Below are positions 8,593 through 18,277 of a stretch of 64,000 nucleotides of DNA, piece after piece. How positions within the stretch are numbered: position 1 is the first letter of the stretch; each line of letters begins with the position of its first letter. The translations under genes were made by a program, and so were the position numbers. The stretch is from Flavobacterium rhamnosiphilum (GTDB taxonomy: Bacteria > Bacteroidota > Bacteroidia > Flavobacteriales > Flavobacteriaceae): positions 1 through 64,000 of the forward strand of contig NZ_SMLG01000013.1 in the NCBI RefSeq assembly GCF_004349195.1, written 5' to 3'. The notes under the pieces were generated by a model, which worked only from the letters and a program-made list of their open reading frames with translations, did no database searches and was not told the origin of the DNA.

Positions 8593-10125
8593 ATGAAAAA
8601 ATATTTTAAATTATTTGATTTTAAGCAAGTTGTTGACTACAAGACGGAAATTTTAGCAGGATTAACCGTCGCCATGACCATGATTCCAGAGTCACTTTCT
8701 TTCGCAATATTGGCTGGATTACCACCGTTAGCAGGTTTATATGCCGCTTTTATAATGGGGTTGGTTACTGCAATATTAGGAGGTCGACCCGGAATGGTTT
8801 CGGGAGGAGCAGGAGCAACCGTGATTGTTTTAATCGCTTTAATGAAATCAAATGGGATAGAATATGTTTTTGCAGCAGTTGCTTTAGCGGGGATTTTACA
8901 AATTTTAGTTGGCGTTTTTAAACTCGGGAAATTTATTCGTTTAGTACCGCAACCCGTAATGTTTGGGTTTGTGAATGGATTAGCGGTTATTATTTTCATG
9001 TCACAATTGGAACAATTCAAAACCATCGTCAACGGACAAAGTGAGTGGCTTTCTGGAAGTCCCATGTTGATTATGCTGGGTTTGGTTGCATTGACAATTG
9101 GAATTGTATTATTTTTTCCAAAAGTGACTAAAGCAGTTCCAGCGTCATTAGTTGCTATTATTGTGGTGTTTGCATTGGTTTTTTTCCTTGGCATCGAAAC
9201 CAAAACTGTACGTGATATCGCTTCAGTAAGTGGTGGTTTTCCGCCATTTCATATCCCTAATATTCCCATAAACTTCGAAACGTTGCAAATTATATTTCCG
9301 TACGCGTTAATCATGGCTTCGGTTGGATTGACAGAAGGCTTATTGACATTGAATTTAGTGGATGAAATCACCGAAACAAAAGGAAGCGGAAATCGAGAAT
9401 GCATTGCGCAAGGGAGTGCGAATATTTTGAATGGTTTTTTCTTCGGGATGGGCGGTTGTCCTATGATTGCTCAAACTTTAGTGAATCTTTCGGCTGGTTC
9501 CAGAGCGCGATTGTCGGGAATTATTGCTGCGTTAACCATACTTGGAATTATTTTATTTGGTGCCCCAATAATTGAACAATTGCCTATGGCGGCTTTGGTT
9601 GGTGTTATGATTATGGTGGCAATAGGAACTTTTGAATGGGCGAGTTTTAGAATCATCAATAAAATGCCAAAACACGATATTTTTGTTGGAGTATTAGTGG
9701 CATTGATAACTATTGTATTGCATAATTTGGCTTTAGCCGTTTTAATTGGAGTGATTATTTCTGCTTTGGTCTTTGCTTGGGAAAGTGCCAAAAGAATTCG
9801 AGCCAAGAAATATATGGATGAAAAAGGAGTGAAACATTATGAAATATACGGTCCTTTATTTTTTGGATCAACAACTGCTTTTTCAGAGAAATTTGATGTC
9901 TCCAATGATCCAAACGAAGTAATTATTGATTTTAAAGAAAGTAAAATTACTGATATGAGTGCGATTGATGCCGTGAATAAAATTACGGAACGGTATGCCA
10001 AGCTCAATAAAACGGTTCATTTGCGACATTTAAGTGCAGATTGCAGAGCGTTATTGAAAAATGCCGATACCGTGATAGACGTAAATATTCTGGAAGATCC
10101 TACTTATAAAATTGTTGCCGATTAG
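8593..10125 (+). CDS. SulP family inorganic anion transporter with STAS domain
   Basis: A 510-residue polytopic inner-membrane protein with roughly a dozen hydrophobic segments across residues 15-400. The N-terminal region AGLTVAMTMIPESLSFAILAGLPPLAGLYAAF is the SulP sulfate-transporter signature region. Residues 410-505 form a cytoplasmic STAS domain (EVIIDFKESKITDMSAIDAVNKI). SulP proteins carry sulfate, bicarbonate or other anions; this sequence alone does not decide which. Sulfate would fit the several sulfur genes in the window, but they are not adjacent. It is monocistronic and convergent with the DUF1801 gene 24 bases away. Confidence 0.88.
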   Translation: MKKYFKLFDFKQVVDYKTEILAGLTVAMTMIPESLSFAILAGLPPLAGLYAAFIMGLVTAILGGRPGMVSGGAGATVIVLIALMKSNGIEYVFAAVALAGILQILVGVFKLGKFIRLVPQPVMFGFVNGLAVIIFMSQLEQFKTIVNGQSEWLSGSPMLIMLGLVALTIGIVLFFPKVTKAVPASLVAIIVVFALVFFLGIETKTVRDIASVSGGFPPFHIPNIPINFETLQIIFPYALIMASVGLTEGLLTLNLVDEITETKGSGNRECIAQGSANILNGFFFGMGGCPMIAQTLVNLSAGSRARLSGIIAALTILGIILFGAPIIEQLPMAALVGVMIMVAIGTFEWASFRIINKMPKHDIFVGVLVALITIVLHNLALAVLIGVIISALVFAWESAKRIRAKKYMDEKGVKHYEIYGPLFFGSTTAFSEKFDVSNDPNEVIIDFKESKITDMSAIDAVNKITERYAKLNKTVHLRHLSADCRALLKNADTVIDVNILEDPTYKIVAD

Positions 10126-10149
10126 TTTTTAGGATTTGTTGTTATTCCG

Positions 10150-10560
10150 TTATTTTTTAGACTTGTTTAAATTATCCTTCATTCTCGCTTGAATAATTTT
10201 CTTTAAAAGTGCTTCAGGAATTGGTTTTTCAGGAGTAAAACGGATGGTTCCACTGGCTAAACTGAAATCTTTTAATTCGTCTTTAAATTGTTCGACAGTA
10301 GTTGCATTCCATGGATAAAAACTACAATGATTTTTAAATGCAGCAAAGCTACACAACATACCATGAAATTTGTAGGCAGGCATTTTATAACTAATAAACT
10401 CTTCCGCTTCTGGCGCTACTGTTTTAATGATTTTTCGTAATTTATCTAAAGTAACTCTTTGCTTTTCTGGCAGTTTAATTAAATAGTTGTCAACATCATT
10501 GCCTTTACTATTGTCAGTGAAATTAGTCATAGCTATTTTGATTTTTGAATTATTTTTCAT
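10150..10560 (-). CDS. DUF1801 (YdhG-like) protein
   Basis: A 136-residue small cytoplasmic protein with the DUF1801 pattern: helical YLIKLPEKQRVTLDKLRKII, then the conserved ISYKMPAYKFHGMLCSFAAFKNHCSFYPW and a C-terminal TIRFTPEKPIPEALLKKII. The family is structurally related to frataxin-like folds and has no firmly assigned function. An internal Met at residue 11 (10530) just before TNFTDN is an equally plausible start, because residues 1-10 are outside the usual domain. It has its own short upstream gap from the permease gene. Confidence 0.8.
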   Translation of the reverse strand: MKNNSKIKIAMTNFTDNSKGNDVDNYLIKLPEKQRVTLDKLRKIIKTVAPEAEEFISYKMPAYKFHGMLCSFAAFKNHCSFYPWNATTVEQFKDELKDFSLASGTIRFTPEKPIPEALLKKIIQARMKDNLNKSKK

Positions 10561-10635
10561 TCTTAAATTAGTTTTCTAATCAATACGTAAAAGCCATTGT
10601 CCTCTAATTTGAATTTAAAAAATCTGTTTTTAAGT

Positions 10636-11409
10636 TTAAATAATTCCAATTATCAATAGAATAGCAAATAGAATAAGCATAAAAGTCACTATATTTTGAA
10701 TGGTTACTAAGGTAACTTTTTTTAGTAATTTATTGCCAAAATAAGCTCCAATAAATGCTGAAAGTGTGGCTAGAGTCAGTAAAGTGTAATCAAATTGACT
10801 TTGATTATTCAGTATTTGTTTGGAATAAACAGTTAGTCTGGAAATGTCCACTAAACAAGCGATTACCACACCGGTTGCAATGAAAGATTGTTTGGATAAA
10901 TTAGCTCTTATCAAAAAAGCGGCTCTTAAAGCACCTTGATTTCCGGAAAGACCACCAAAAAAACCACTCAAAATTCCTCCTACAGGAAGGTATTTCTTGT
11001 CAAATTGTAAATTGACAAAACTTGGCACAACTTCAAATAGAGAGAAAAATAACAACACAATTCCAATAATCAGTTTTATTGGCATAATTTCAAAAGTGTG
11101 ATTTCCTATTTGATAATCCGTTAGTGGTTGCATATCTGTCAATAAAGAAAGTACATAAGCACCAAGAAATGCAAAAATAATTGCTGGAATCCCAAAGCGT
11201 AAAACTACATTTAGATTAGCGCTTTTCCCCAATAAAAATAATTTAAAAAGATTGTTTAGAAAATGAACTATTGCAGTAAGTAAAATAGCCATTTCGATAG
11301 GGAAAAATAGCCCAAAGACAGGAACAAGTAGCGTTCCAAGACCAAATCCAGAAAATAATGTCAAACCGGAACCTATTAATGCAGCGAGACAAATGATGAT
11401 GTATTCCAT
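10636..11409 (-). CDS. TSUP (TauE/SafE) family permease
   Basis: A 257-residue membrane protein with about eight hydrophobic segments. The paired half-repeats are visible: GSGLTLFSGFGLGTLLVPVF in the first half and PVGGILSGFFGGLSGNQGALRAAFL in the second, the glycine-rich motif typical of TauE/SafE proteins, which export sulfite, sulfoacetate or related small anions. It is 26 bases downstream of an MFS gene on the same strand and is probably co-transcribed with it and with the acetyltransferase gene. The substrate is unknown. Confidence 0.85.
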   Translation of the reverse strand: MEYIIICLAALIGSGLTLFSGFGLGTLLVPVFGLFFPIEMAILLTAIVHFLNNLFKLFLLGKSANLNVVLRFGIPAIIFAFLGAYVLSLLTDMQPLTDYQIGNHTFEIMPIKLIIGIVLLFFSLFEVVPSFVNLQFDKKYLPVGGILSGFFGGLSGNQGALRAAFLIRANLSKQSFIATGVVIACLVDISRLTVYSKQILNNQSQFDYTLLTLATLSAFIGAYFGNKLLKKVTLVTIQNIVTFMLILFAILLIIGII

Positions 11410-11435
11410 TTCATTTTAGATTTTAAATAAGAAAG

Positions 11436-12713
11436 CTATAGGAAAGGTTGCGTTTCGTTTTCGGAATAATTCAAATCCGTATGGAAGGTTTCTTTTAATT
11501 TCCAAAGTGCTAAAATTGAAATTACCGATAATAGTGTTCCAACAATCATGGCCGATTTCAAGATGTCTCCATCAAAAACAGTGTCTCTGAAAAAACCATA
11601 AATGATAATAATCAGCGGCAACGAACCCCGAACAAAATTTGGAACAGTCGTAGTAACGGTTGCACGAATATTGGTTCCAAATTGTTCCGCTGCAATAGTA
11701 ACAAACAATACCCAATAGCCTACAGAGAAGCCCATAATAAAACAAAGAAGATAAAAAGTGGATGCTGAAATTCCAAATGCATTTAGGAACATAAAAACCA
11801 TAATCAGATTAAACGTCAGAAACAAGTACATCACTTTTTTTCGACTTTTCAGCCACTGACTTAACAATCCGCTGGCAATATCGCCAAAAACCAATCCACC
11901 GTAACACCAAGCGATAGCTTTTCCTGCAGCAATCGTTTCAAAACCCTGAACGCCCAGTGCTTTGGCAAATTCCGGAGAGAAAGTTATTAATACGCCTACC
12001 AAAAACCACAACGGAATTCCGATAAGAATGCATTGTATGTATTTTGAAAAGCGTTTTTTATTGGTAAATAAAGAAAGGAAATCGCCTTTCTTCTCCTCGC
12101 TTTCTTGTACTTTTTTGAACATGCCTGATTCAGAAATACTGATTCGTAAAAACAATAATAGAAGTCCTAAAACGCCTCCGGCATAATAACACAAACGCCA
12201 ATCCTGAAAAACCTGATAGACTAAATAAGCAACCACAGCACCCGAAACACCAACTGATGCTACAATCATCGTTCCGTAGCCTCGTTTTTCTTTGGGCAAA
12301 CTTTCGGTTACCAAAGTAATTCCGGCGCCTAATTCTCCCGCAAGACCAATTCCTGCTATCAATCTCCAGAACGCGTATCCATCAACTGTGGTCACCATTC
12401 CGTTAGCAATATTGGCCACCGAATAAATCAAGATAGAACCAAATAAAACGGAAATACGCCCTTTTTTATCGCCTAATATTCCCCAAAGAATACCGCCAAA
12501 AAGCATTCCGAACATTTGCATACTAATCAAAAATTCCCCCTGATTTCGAATTGCATCACCGGTTATTCCTAAATCTTTTAGACTATCAGTACGAACGATT
12601 CCAAAAAGCAATAAATCATAAATATCAACAAAATAACCCAGCGCGGCTACAATTACGGCAGCGTTCAAAATTCGGACTGGCTTTTCTGTTTCGGAGGATA
12701 ACGTATTGGTCAT
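11436..12713 (-). CDS. Major facilitator superfamily transporter, metabolite:H+ symporter-like
   Basis: A 425-residue protein with about twelve hydrophobic segments. The MFS loop 2-3 motif is present as GILWGILGDKKGRISVLFGS, and the second TM region contains FWRLIAGIGLAGELGAGITL, reminiscent of the sialate/metabolite-H+ symporter branch. The substrate cannot be read from the sequence. Its start is only 3 bases from the stop of the upstream acetyltransferase gene, so the two are co-transcribed, and the TSUP gene follows 26 bases downstream. Confidence 0.85.
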   Translation of the reverse strand: MTNTLSSETEKPVRILNAAVIVAALGYFVDIYDLLLFGIVRTDSLKDLGITGDAIRNQGEFLISMQMFGMLFGGILWGILGDKKGRISVLFGSILIYSVANIANGMVTTVDGYAFWRLIAGIGLAGELGAGITLVTESLPKEKRGYGTMIVASVGVSGAVVAYLVYQVFQDWRLCYYAGGVLGLLLLFLRISISESGMFKKVQESEEKKGDFLSLFTNKKRFSKYIQCILIGIPLWFLVGVLITFSPEFAKALGVQGFETIAAGKAIAWCYGGLVFGDIASGLLSQWLKSRKKVMYLFLTFNLIMVFMFLNAFGISASTFYLLCFIMGFSVGYWVLFVTIAAEQFGTNIRATVTTTVPNFVRGSLPLIIIIYGFFRDTVFDGDILKSAMIVGTLLSVISILALWKLKETFHTDLNYSENETQPFL

Positions 12714-12716
12714 GTA

Positions 12717-13238
12717 TTATTTGATTAAAAGTTGCATCAATAAATCGGTTTGTTCGTCATTTCCTAACGTAAAAACGTGTTTGTCAAATACAACAAATCC
12801 ATTTTTAGTGTAAAATCGAAGTGCTCTGTGATTTTCTTCCCAGACACCGAGCCAAATATAATCAACGCCAGTACGTTGTGCAATCTTTTTTGCTTCGTCA
12901 AGCAACAGTTGGCCAATATTTTTTCCATGAAAAGTTTGTAAAACATAAATTCGATGCACTTCTAAAGCATTTCCGTTGATGGTTTCAGTTTGGGCATAAC
13001 TGAAGTTTATTTTTAGATAACCAACGGCTTCTGCATTCGAATACGCTACATAAAACTGGGAGTTTACATTGTTCAATTCAGTTGTTAATTGTTCCGAATT
13101 GAAACTTTCTTTTACATAATTGGCAATATTTTCGGGCGTATTTACTGCGGCAAAAGTCTCTTTAAAAGTTTGGATACTTATATTTTGGATTGTTTCCAGA
13201 TCAGATAGTGTCGCTTTTCTAATTTCAATTGGGTTCAT
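12717..13238 (-). CDS. GNAT family N-acetyltransferase
   Basis: A GNAT acetyltransferase of 173 residues from the chosen start. The domain starts at MNPIEIRKATLSDLETI; the acetyl-CoA-binding segment is in LEVHRIYVLQTFHGKNIGQLLLDEA, and the C-terminal WLGVWEENHRALRFYTKNGF is also typical. An upstream in-frame ATG at 13292 would add 18 residues unlike any GNAT N-terminus, so I prefer 13238. Spermidine/spermine-type or amino-group substrates are possible, but nothing identifies one. First gene of the acetyltransferase-MFS-TSUP unit. Confidence 0.82.
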   Translation of the reverse strand: MNPIEIRKATLSDLETIQNISIQTFKETFAAVNTPENIANYVKESFNSEQLTTELNNVNSQFYVAYSNAEAVGYLKINFSYAQTETINGNALEVHRIYVLQTFHGKNIGQLLLDEAKKIAQRTGVDYIWLGVWEENHRALRFYTKNGFVVFDKHVFTLGNDEQTDLLMQLLIK

Positions 13239-13404
13239 AATTATGGAAGTGTAGTTTATTTTAAACTCAAAAATAATTAAATTAGGAAACAATTTTCATT
13301 ATCTATGGCACTATTAAACAAATCAATTTAAAGATTCTTGATTTCTTGATTTCAATTAGTACTTTTGGAAGAATTAATAAAAAGAGCTCGAAAGAGTATT
13401 GTGT

Positions 13405-14163
13405 ATGAAAATTGTAATATCGCCAGCCAAGTCCTTAAATTTTGACAAACAGTTACCCACTCAATTGCACACCGAACCTTTATTTTTAAAAGAATCGCGA
13501 CAAGTTCACAAAGTTTTAAAAGAAAAAAAGCCCGCTGATTTATCGGATTTAATGAGTATTTCGGATAAACTGGCTGATTTGAACTGGAAGCGAAATCAAG
13601 ATTGGAAAACACCTTTTACAACTTCAAATGCACGTCCGGCAGTGTATACTTTTGATGGGGATGTGTACATTGGATTAGATGCCTATTCGATTTCTGAAAA
13701 AAAGTTAGAAGCTTTACAAGATCGTTTGAGAATACTATCCGGTTTGTACGGATTGCTGAAACCATTGGATTTGATTCAAGCCTACCGTCTGGAAATGGGA
13801 ACCAAATTACCTATTGGCGAAAGCAAAAACCTATATGAATTTTGGAAGCCAACCGTTACTAAAGCTTTAAATAAAGAGCTTGAAAAAGACGAGTTGTTTG
13901 TCAATTTAGCGAGCAATGAATATTTTTCGGCAATTGATGTCAAGGCGTTGAAAGTTCCTGTAATCACTCCGGAATTCAAAGATTACAAAAATGGAAAACT
14001 AAAAATAATCAGTTTTTTTGCCAAGAAGGCAAGGGGAATGATGGTGCGTTATATTATCGATACCGATGCTAAAACGATTGAAGATTTAAAAGGTTTCAAT
14101 TACGATGGCTATCAATTTGATGCTAATGTATCGGAAGGAAATCATTTGGTTTTTACACGATAG
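13405..14163 (+). CDS. yaaA: Peroxide stress protein YaaA (DUF328)
   Basis: The 252-residue protein matches YaaA along its length: MKIVISPAKSLNFD at the start, YTFDGDVYIGLDAYS and LSGLYGLLKPLDLIQAYRLEMGTKL in the middle, and LVNLASNEYF and SFFAKKARGMMVRYIID in the C-terminal half. In E. coli YaaA lowers free iron and protects DNA during hydrogen peroxide stress. I start at the ATG at 13405 because family members begin with MKIVISPAKSL; an in-frame TTG two codons earlier is less likely. It is followed by a short palindrome shared with the convergent EmrB gene. Confidence 0.9.
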   Translation: MKIVISPAKSLNFDKQLPTQLHTEPLFLKESRQVHKVLKEKKPADLSDLMSISDKLADLNWKRNQDWKTPFTTSNARPAVYTFDGDVYIGLDAYSISEKKLEALQDRLRILSGLYGLLKPLDLIQAYRLEMGTKLPIGESKNLYEFWKPTVTKALNKELEKDELFVNLASNEYFSAIDVKALKVPVITPEFKDYKNGKLKIISFFAKKARGMMVRYIIDTDAKTIEDLKGFNYDGYQFDANVSEGNHLVFTR

Positions 14164-14168
14164 CGTAG

Positions 14169-14188
14169 AGACGCGATTAATCGCGTCT
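14169..14188. terminator. Bidirectional hairpin between yaaA and emrB
   Basis: AGACGCGATTAATCGCGTCT is a 20-bp perfect palindrome between two convergent genes. It is preceded by GTAG, so it begins like the GTAGAGACGC repeats at 27231-27288. Its T run is short, so it may be a repeat that also serves as a weak terminator. Confidence 0.5.
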
Positions 14189-14191
14189 TTA

Positions 14192-15775
14192 CTAATGCAT
14201 TGCATCGGCAGGATTGATTTTGTTTTTCCCTTTCTTTATCAAAAGTATAAAAGGAATACAAAATAAAAATAACGCGCCTAAGTATAAAAAGATGTCCATA
14301 TAAGAGAGTACGGAACTTTGTACCATTACTTTATATTCAATGGCTTTGTAGGCTTTTGCCAAAGCTTCATTTTCAGAATAGCCTTTGGACATGAATCCCA
14401 TTTTTAGCTGTTGCACTGTTTTTTGTACTTCATAAGAAGTTGAATTGAGATGCGAAATAAGATTTACACGGTGTTCCTGATTGAATCGGGCAATAAAAGT
14501 GGTAATAATGGCAATACCAAAAGAGCCTCCCAATTGTCGCATCATTCCCGTAAAAGCGGCTCCTTCACCAATACTTTTTCCTTTTAAAGTGGATAATGAA
14601 AGTGTAGAAATAGGAACAAATAACAATCCCAATCCAATTCCTCTTAATATCAATGGCCAATATAAATGTTCTTCACCAGAATCTGGTGTGATGACCTGTT
14701 GCATCCAATACGTAAAAAAGAAAAACAATAAAAATCCTGCAGCTACCATATACGCTTGTGGTACGCCACGCTGAATCATTTTACCAATGAATGGCATCAT
14801 AATTCCAGTAGTAATAGAACTTGGAATTAACAATAAACCGGCATCCAAAGCACTCCAACCTAAAACGGATTGTGTGTAAATAGGGATGATAAAGGTGGAA
14901 CCATACAATCCGAAACCTAGAATAAAACACATAATGGTTCCTATTCTCAAGTTGGTATCTTTTAGAACCCTTAAATTTACGATGGGATGTTTATAAGTGA
15001 GTTCTCTCCAAATAAAGAGCAACAAACCAAAAACAGAAATAACAGAAAGCAGAACAATCGTATTATTATTGAACCAATCGTCTTGTTGACCGTGTTCCAA
15101 AACATATTGTAAGGAGCCAATAAAAGCCGTTAAAAGAAAAATCCCCCACCAATCGACCTGACTGGCTTTTAGTTTATCCCCGTATTTAGGGCTTTTTACA
15201 AAAGACAGCGTCAGTAAAGTAGCGATAATTCCGATAGGAATGTTGATGTAAAAGATATAAGGCCATGAAAAATGATCTACAATATAACCTCCCAAAGGCG
15301 GTCCAAGAGTAGGCCCTACAATAACTCCCATTCCGTAAATAGCTTGCGCCATTCCTCTTTTGGCAACAGGATAACTCTCGGTAATTATCGTTTGCGCAGT
15401 TACTAATAAAGCGCCACCACCCAATCCTTGAATGAATCTAAAAGTGACTAATTCCCAAATATTATTGGCATTACCGCATAAAAAGGAAGCGACGGTAAAA
15501 ATAATAATGGAAACCGCAAAATAATTTCGACGCCCAAATTGTTGTGACAACCAACTGGTCATAGGAATCACAATCACATTTGCAATAGCATAAGCAGTGA
15601 TAACCCATGCCACATCAGTAAGTGATGCACCAAGGCTGCCTCGCATATTGTTTAAAGCTACATTTACAATTGTAGTATCTACAATTTCAAGCATAGCACA
15701 AAGAACGGCTGTAATGGTAATTATGACTCTTCTAAAGCCATATTCTACTAAATCATCTTCTCCTGTTTGTACCAT
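14192..15775 (-). CDS. DHA2 family multidrug efflux permease, EmrB/QacA-like
   Basis: A 527-residue MFS protein with about fourteen hydrophobic segments. Signatures include the TM1 motif LEIVDTTIVNVALNNM, WVITAYAIANVIVIPMTSWL, and motif C-like IYGMGVIVGPTLGPPLGGYIVD, all typical of DHA2 drug:H+ antiporters. It is the last gene of a tetR-tolC-emrA-emrB operon and should form, with the HlyD-type adaptor and TolC-type channel, a tripartite pump moving hydrophobic compounds or uncouplers out of the cell. The drug range is not predictable. Confidence 0.9.
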   Translation of the reverse strand: MVQTGEDDLVEYGFRRVIITITAVLCAMLEIVDTTIVNVALNNMRGSLGASLTDVAWVITAYAIANVIVIPMTSWLSQQFGRRNYFAVSIIIFTVASFLCGNANNIWELVTFRFIQGLGGGALLVTAQTIITESYPVAKRGMAQAIYGMGVIVGPTLGPPLGGYIVDHFSWPYIFYINIPIGIIATLLTLSFVKSPKYGDKLKASQVDWWGIFLLTAFIGSLQYVLEHGQQDDWFNNNTIVLLSVISVFGLLLFIWRELTYKHPIVNLRVLKDTNLRIGTIMCFILGFGLYGSTFIIPIYTQSVLGWSALDAGLLLIPSSITTGIMMPFIGKMIQRGVPQAYMVAAGFLLFFFFTYWMQQVITPDSGEEHLYWPLILRGIGLGLLFVPISTLSLSTLKGKSIGEGAAFTGMMRQLGGSFGIAIITTFIARFNQEHRVNLISHLNSTSYEVQKTVQQLKMGFMSKGYSENEALAKAYKAIEYKVMVQSSVLSYMDIFLYLGALFLFCIPFILLIKKGKNKINPADAMH

Positions 15776-15854
15776 TTTATACTAAAGTGTAAACTATCAT
15801 TTTCTTAAAAATATTGCCGTTTCTGACATTTTAGAAATCATCAAAAGAGTGAAT

Positions 15855-16934
15855 TTATTTTAAATGTACATCTACATCCACGTTCATTCCCGGGCGAAGT
15901 AATTTTATTTTTTCAGGATCATTAGAGGTGTTCAAACTTATTTTAACGGGTAATCTTTGGATTGTTTTTACAAAGTTTCCAGTAGCATTATCAGGAGGAA
16001 GTAATGAAAAACGTGAGCCTGTAGCAGGTGAGAACGAAGTGATTGAACCTTGAAAATCATATCCGGGATACGCATCGACTTTTACGGTAACTTTTTGACC
16101 AATGACCATTTTGTTCAACTGCGTTTCTTTGAAATTAGCAATTACCCAAGCTTCTTTGTTATTGATAATATAAAATAACGATTGTCCCGGTTGCACTAAT
16201 TGTCCCGGTTGAATGTCAATTTTTGAAACCTGGCCATCAATCGCAGCAGTTACAGAAGTGTAAGTCAAATTTAATTTTGCCGCATCAAGTAACGCTTTGG
16301 CTCTTTTGATATTGGCAGCGGCCACTTCAGTTTGTTTGTCTGAAACTTTCGATTTGGCTACAATTACCGATTTTTGAAAAGCACTTGCTCTCTGTTGTTG
16401 TTGTAAAACGCGTACTTGACTTTCTGCTTCCAATTTTGCAGCCAAAGCTTGCTCGTATTGTTGTTTTGTAATCGAATGGCTTTTGTACAAATTGTTGTAT
16501 CTGTTGTAATCACTCGTAATACGATCCAGTCTAATTTTTGCCGATTCGATATTTCCACCCGCTGATTGCACATTAGCATCAGATACTGAAATGTTAGCCA
16601 AAGCACTTCCAATATCCGCTTTAGAAACTTCAAAACTGCCTTCAGCGCCAATCATAGCAGCATTGGCTTCTTCAATTTTTAATTGGTAATCTCTTTTATC
16701 GATAGTAAAAAGGGTATCGCCTTTTTTTACAAAATCATTGTCTTTGATATACACTTTATCCACATATCCTGAAACTCTTGGAATAATAGGATTCATGTTT
16801 TTTTCAATTTGCGCATCGTCTGTTTCTTCGTGAGCCAAGGAATGCATGTATTTATAAGTTCCGTAAGTTCCACCTAAAACTACCAAAGCCACTAGGATAA
16901 TAATAAATTTTGTATTTGTTTTTTTCTTTTCCAT
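15855..16934 (-). CDS. HlyD/EmrA family membrane fusion protein
   Basis: A 359-residue periplasmic adaptor. One N-terminal membrane segment (residues 9-27) is followed by ETDDAQIEKNMNPIIPRVSGYVDKVYI, the EmrA-type start of the lipoyl/barrel-sandwich domain; a long alpha-helical hairpin spans about residues 80-220; the second half of the lipoyl domain is AAIDGQVSKIDIQPGQLVQPGQ, then a beta-barrel. It links the EmrB-like permease to the outer-membrane channel encoded 12 bases upstream. Spacing to emrB is about 80 bases. Confidence 0.9.
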   Translation of the reverse strand: MEKKKTNTKFIIILVALVVLGGTYGTYKYMHSLAHEETDDAQIEKNMNPIIPRVSGYVDKVYIKDNDFVKKGDTLFTIDKRDYQLKIEEANAAMIGAEGSFEVSKADIGSALANISVSDANVQSAGGNIESAKIRLDRITSDYNRYNNLYKSHSITKQQYEQALAAKLEAESQVRVLQQQQRASAFQKSVIVAKSKVSDKQTEVAAANIKRAKALLDAAKLNLTYTSVTAAIDGQVSKIDIQPGQLVQPGQSLFYIINNKEAWVIANFKETQLNKMVIGQKVTVKVDAYPGYDFQGSITSFSPATGSRFSLLPPDNATGNFVKTIQRLPVKISLNTSNDPEKIKLLRPGMNVDVDVHLK

Positions 16935-16945
16935 GGTAGGTATGA

Positions 16946-18277
16946 TTAGTTTTTTGAAATAGTAAAGGTTTGAGATAATTGTCCAGTTACCGACAGTAAC
17001 TCGTAGTATTTTTGAATGGTATTTGCTTTCGCCAATGCTTTATTGATTTTAGAACTTAGTTGCTCCACATCAGCTTCCAGTAAATCATTCGTATCCGAAA
17101 GTCCGTTGTCATATTTGTCTTTTATGATTCGGTAATTTTCTGAAGATTGCTCTACTGCCTGTCCGTAAACTACATTTTGTTTTAAAGCCAAATCGTAATC
17201 TTCAATTGCTTTTTGAACCTGAACTTTGATATAATCCGTTAGTATGGCCTCAGCGTTTTGTACTTCAAGAAATTTATATTCAGCCAGTTTTACCAGCGTT
17301 CCATTTTTAAGAATGGCACTCAAATCATAGGAAATACCCACACCAATATTCATCGCATTTTGTACGGTGATAACATTGCTCAAGTCTAATGCTGTGTAAC
17401 CGCCAATGATTGCAATTGCAGGATAATAAGATCCTTTAGCTATTTTGATATTGGCTTCGCTTGCTTTTCCCTGAAATCGAATGGCTTCTAAATCTTTACG
17501 ATTTTCTAATGCCGGCAACTCATTTGTTGGGATATTGGTCATTTGAAAATCAATAAAATCACTTTCACGAATCTCTAGTTTGGTGTCTGGATTTAATTTT
17601 AAAAGCGTAACCAAATAAAAATTAATGATTTTTAAATTATTATTCGTTTCGTCTAATGACAATTGGATTTTTGAGGCTTGTAATTGTGATTTTAAAAGGT
17701 CGTTTTTAGGAATAATTCCGTTTTTTTCTAACTCGATAAAATCGTTTACACGTTGTTGTGCACTTTTTTGATTTTCTTTCAGCAGTTCAATTGTTTTTTG
17801 TGCTTTGTATAAACCGGCATAATAATCAATAACCCGTAAAGCGATTTCCTCTTTTGTTTGTGATGCTGTTGCCATTTCAGCTTCATAAAGATTCTCATAC
17901 ACTTTGATGCTGTTTTGGATTTTAAAACCAGAAAATACAGGAACACTGGCGTTCAACTGTCCAATCATCAATTGATTTACTATAGGAAGCGGTTCTTGTG
18001 AACCGGAATTATTTTGATTTATTTTAAAATCTACCGATGCATTTGCCAATCTTTGGTATTGACCCGATAGTTTCAAATCAGGATATTGATTGTTTTTTGT
18101 GGATTGCAGCTCGTACTTTTTAGTTTTTACTTTTGTATTGGCCAGAGTAACTTCATTGCTCTTGGTCCAAGCCAAATTAATGGCTTCGTTCAATGTTAAA
18201 CTTGTTTTTTCTTGTGCTGCTACGGATGAAATTCCAATAAAGAAAATCCCGAAGAGCATGAGTTGACTAACTTTCAT
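16946..18277 (-). CDS. TolC family outer membrane efflux protein
   Basis: A 443-residue outer-membrane factor with a signal peptide (residues 1-21, ending SVAAQ) and two long repeats of heptad-rich helices around residues 30-220 and 240-440, as in TolC/OEP. It would form the trimeric exit duct of the pump encoded downstream. Its start overlaps the 3' end of the tetR gene by 11 bases, so translation is probably coupled. Confidence 0.88.
   Translation of the reverse strand: MKVSQLMLFGIFFIGISSVAAQEKTSLTLNEAINLAWTKSNEVTLANTKVKTKKYELQSTKNNQYPDLKLSGQYQRLANASVDFKINQNNSGSQEPLPIVNQLMIGQLNASVPVFSGFKIQNSIKVYENLYEAEMATASQTKEEIALRVIDYYAGLYKAQKTIELLKENQKSAQQRVNDFIELEKNGIIPKNDLLKSQLQASKIQLSLDETNNNLKIINFYLVTLLKLNPDTKLEIRESDFIDFQMTNIPTNELPALENRKDLEAIRFQGKASEANIKIAKGSYYPAIAIIGGYTALDLSNVITVQNAMNIGVGISYDLSAILKNGTLVKLAEYKFLEVQNAEAILTDYIKVQVQKAIEDYDLALKQNVVYGQAVEQSSENYRIIKDKYDNGLSDTNDLLEADVEQLSSKINKALAKANTIQKYYELLSVTGQLSQTFTISKN

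Noticed and set aside
13352..13612. Minus-strand ORF overlapping the yaaA start
   Set aside because: It is antisense to the conserved YaaA N-terminus and lacks family features.
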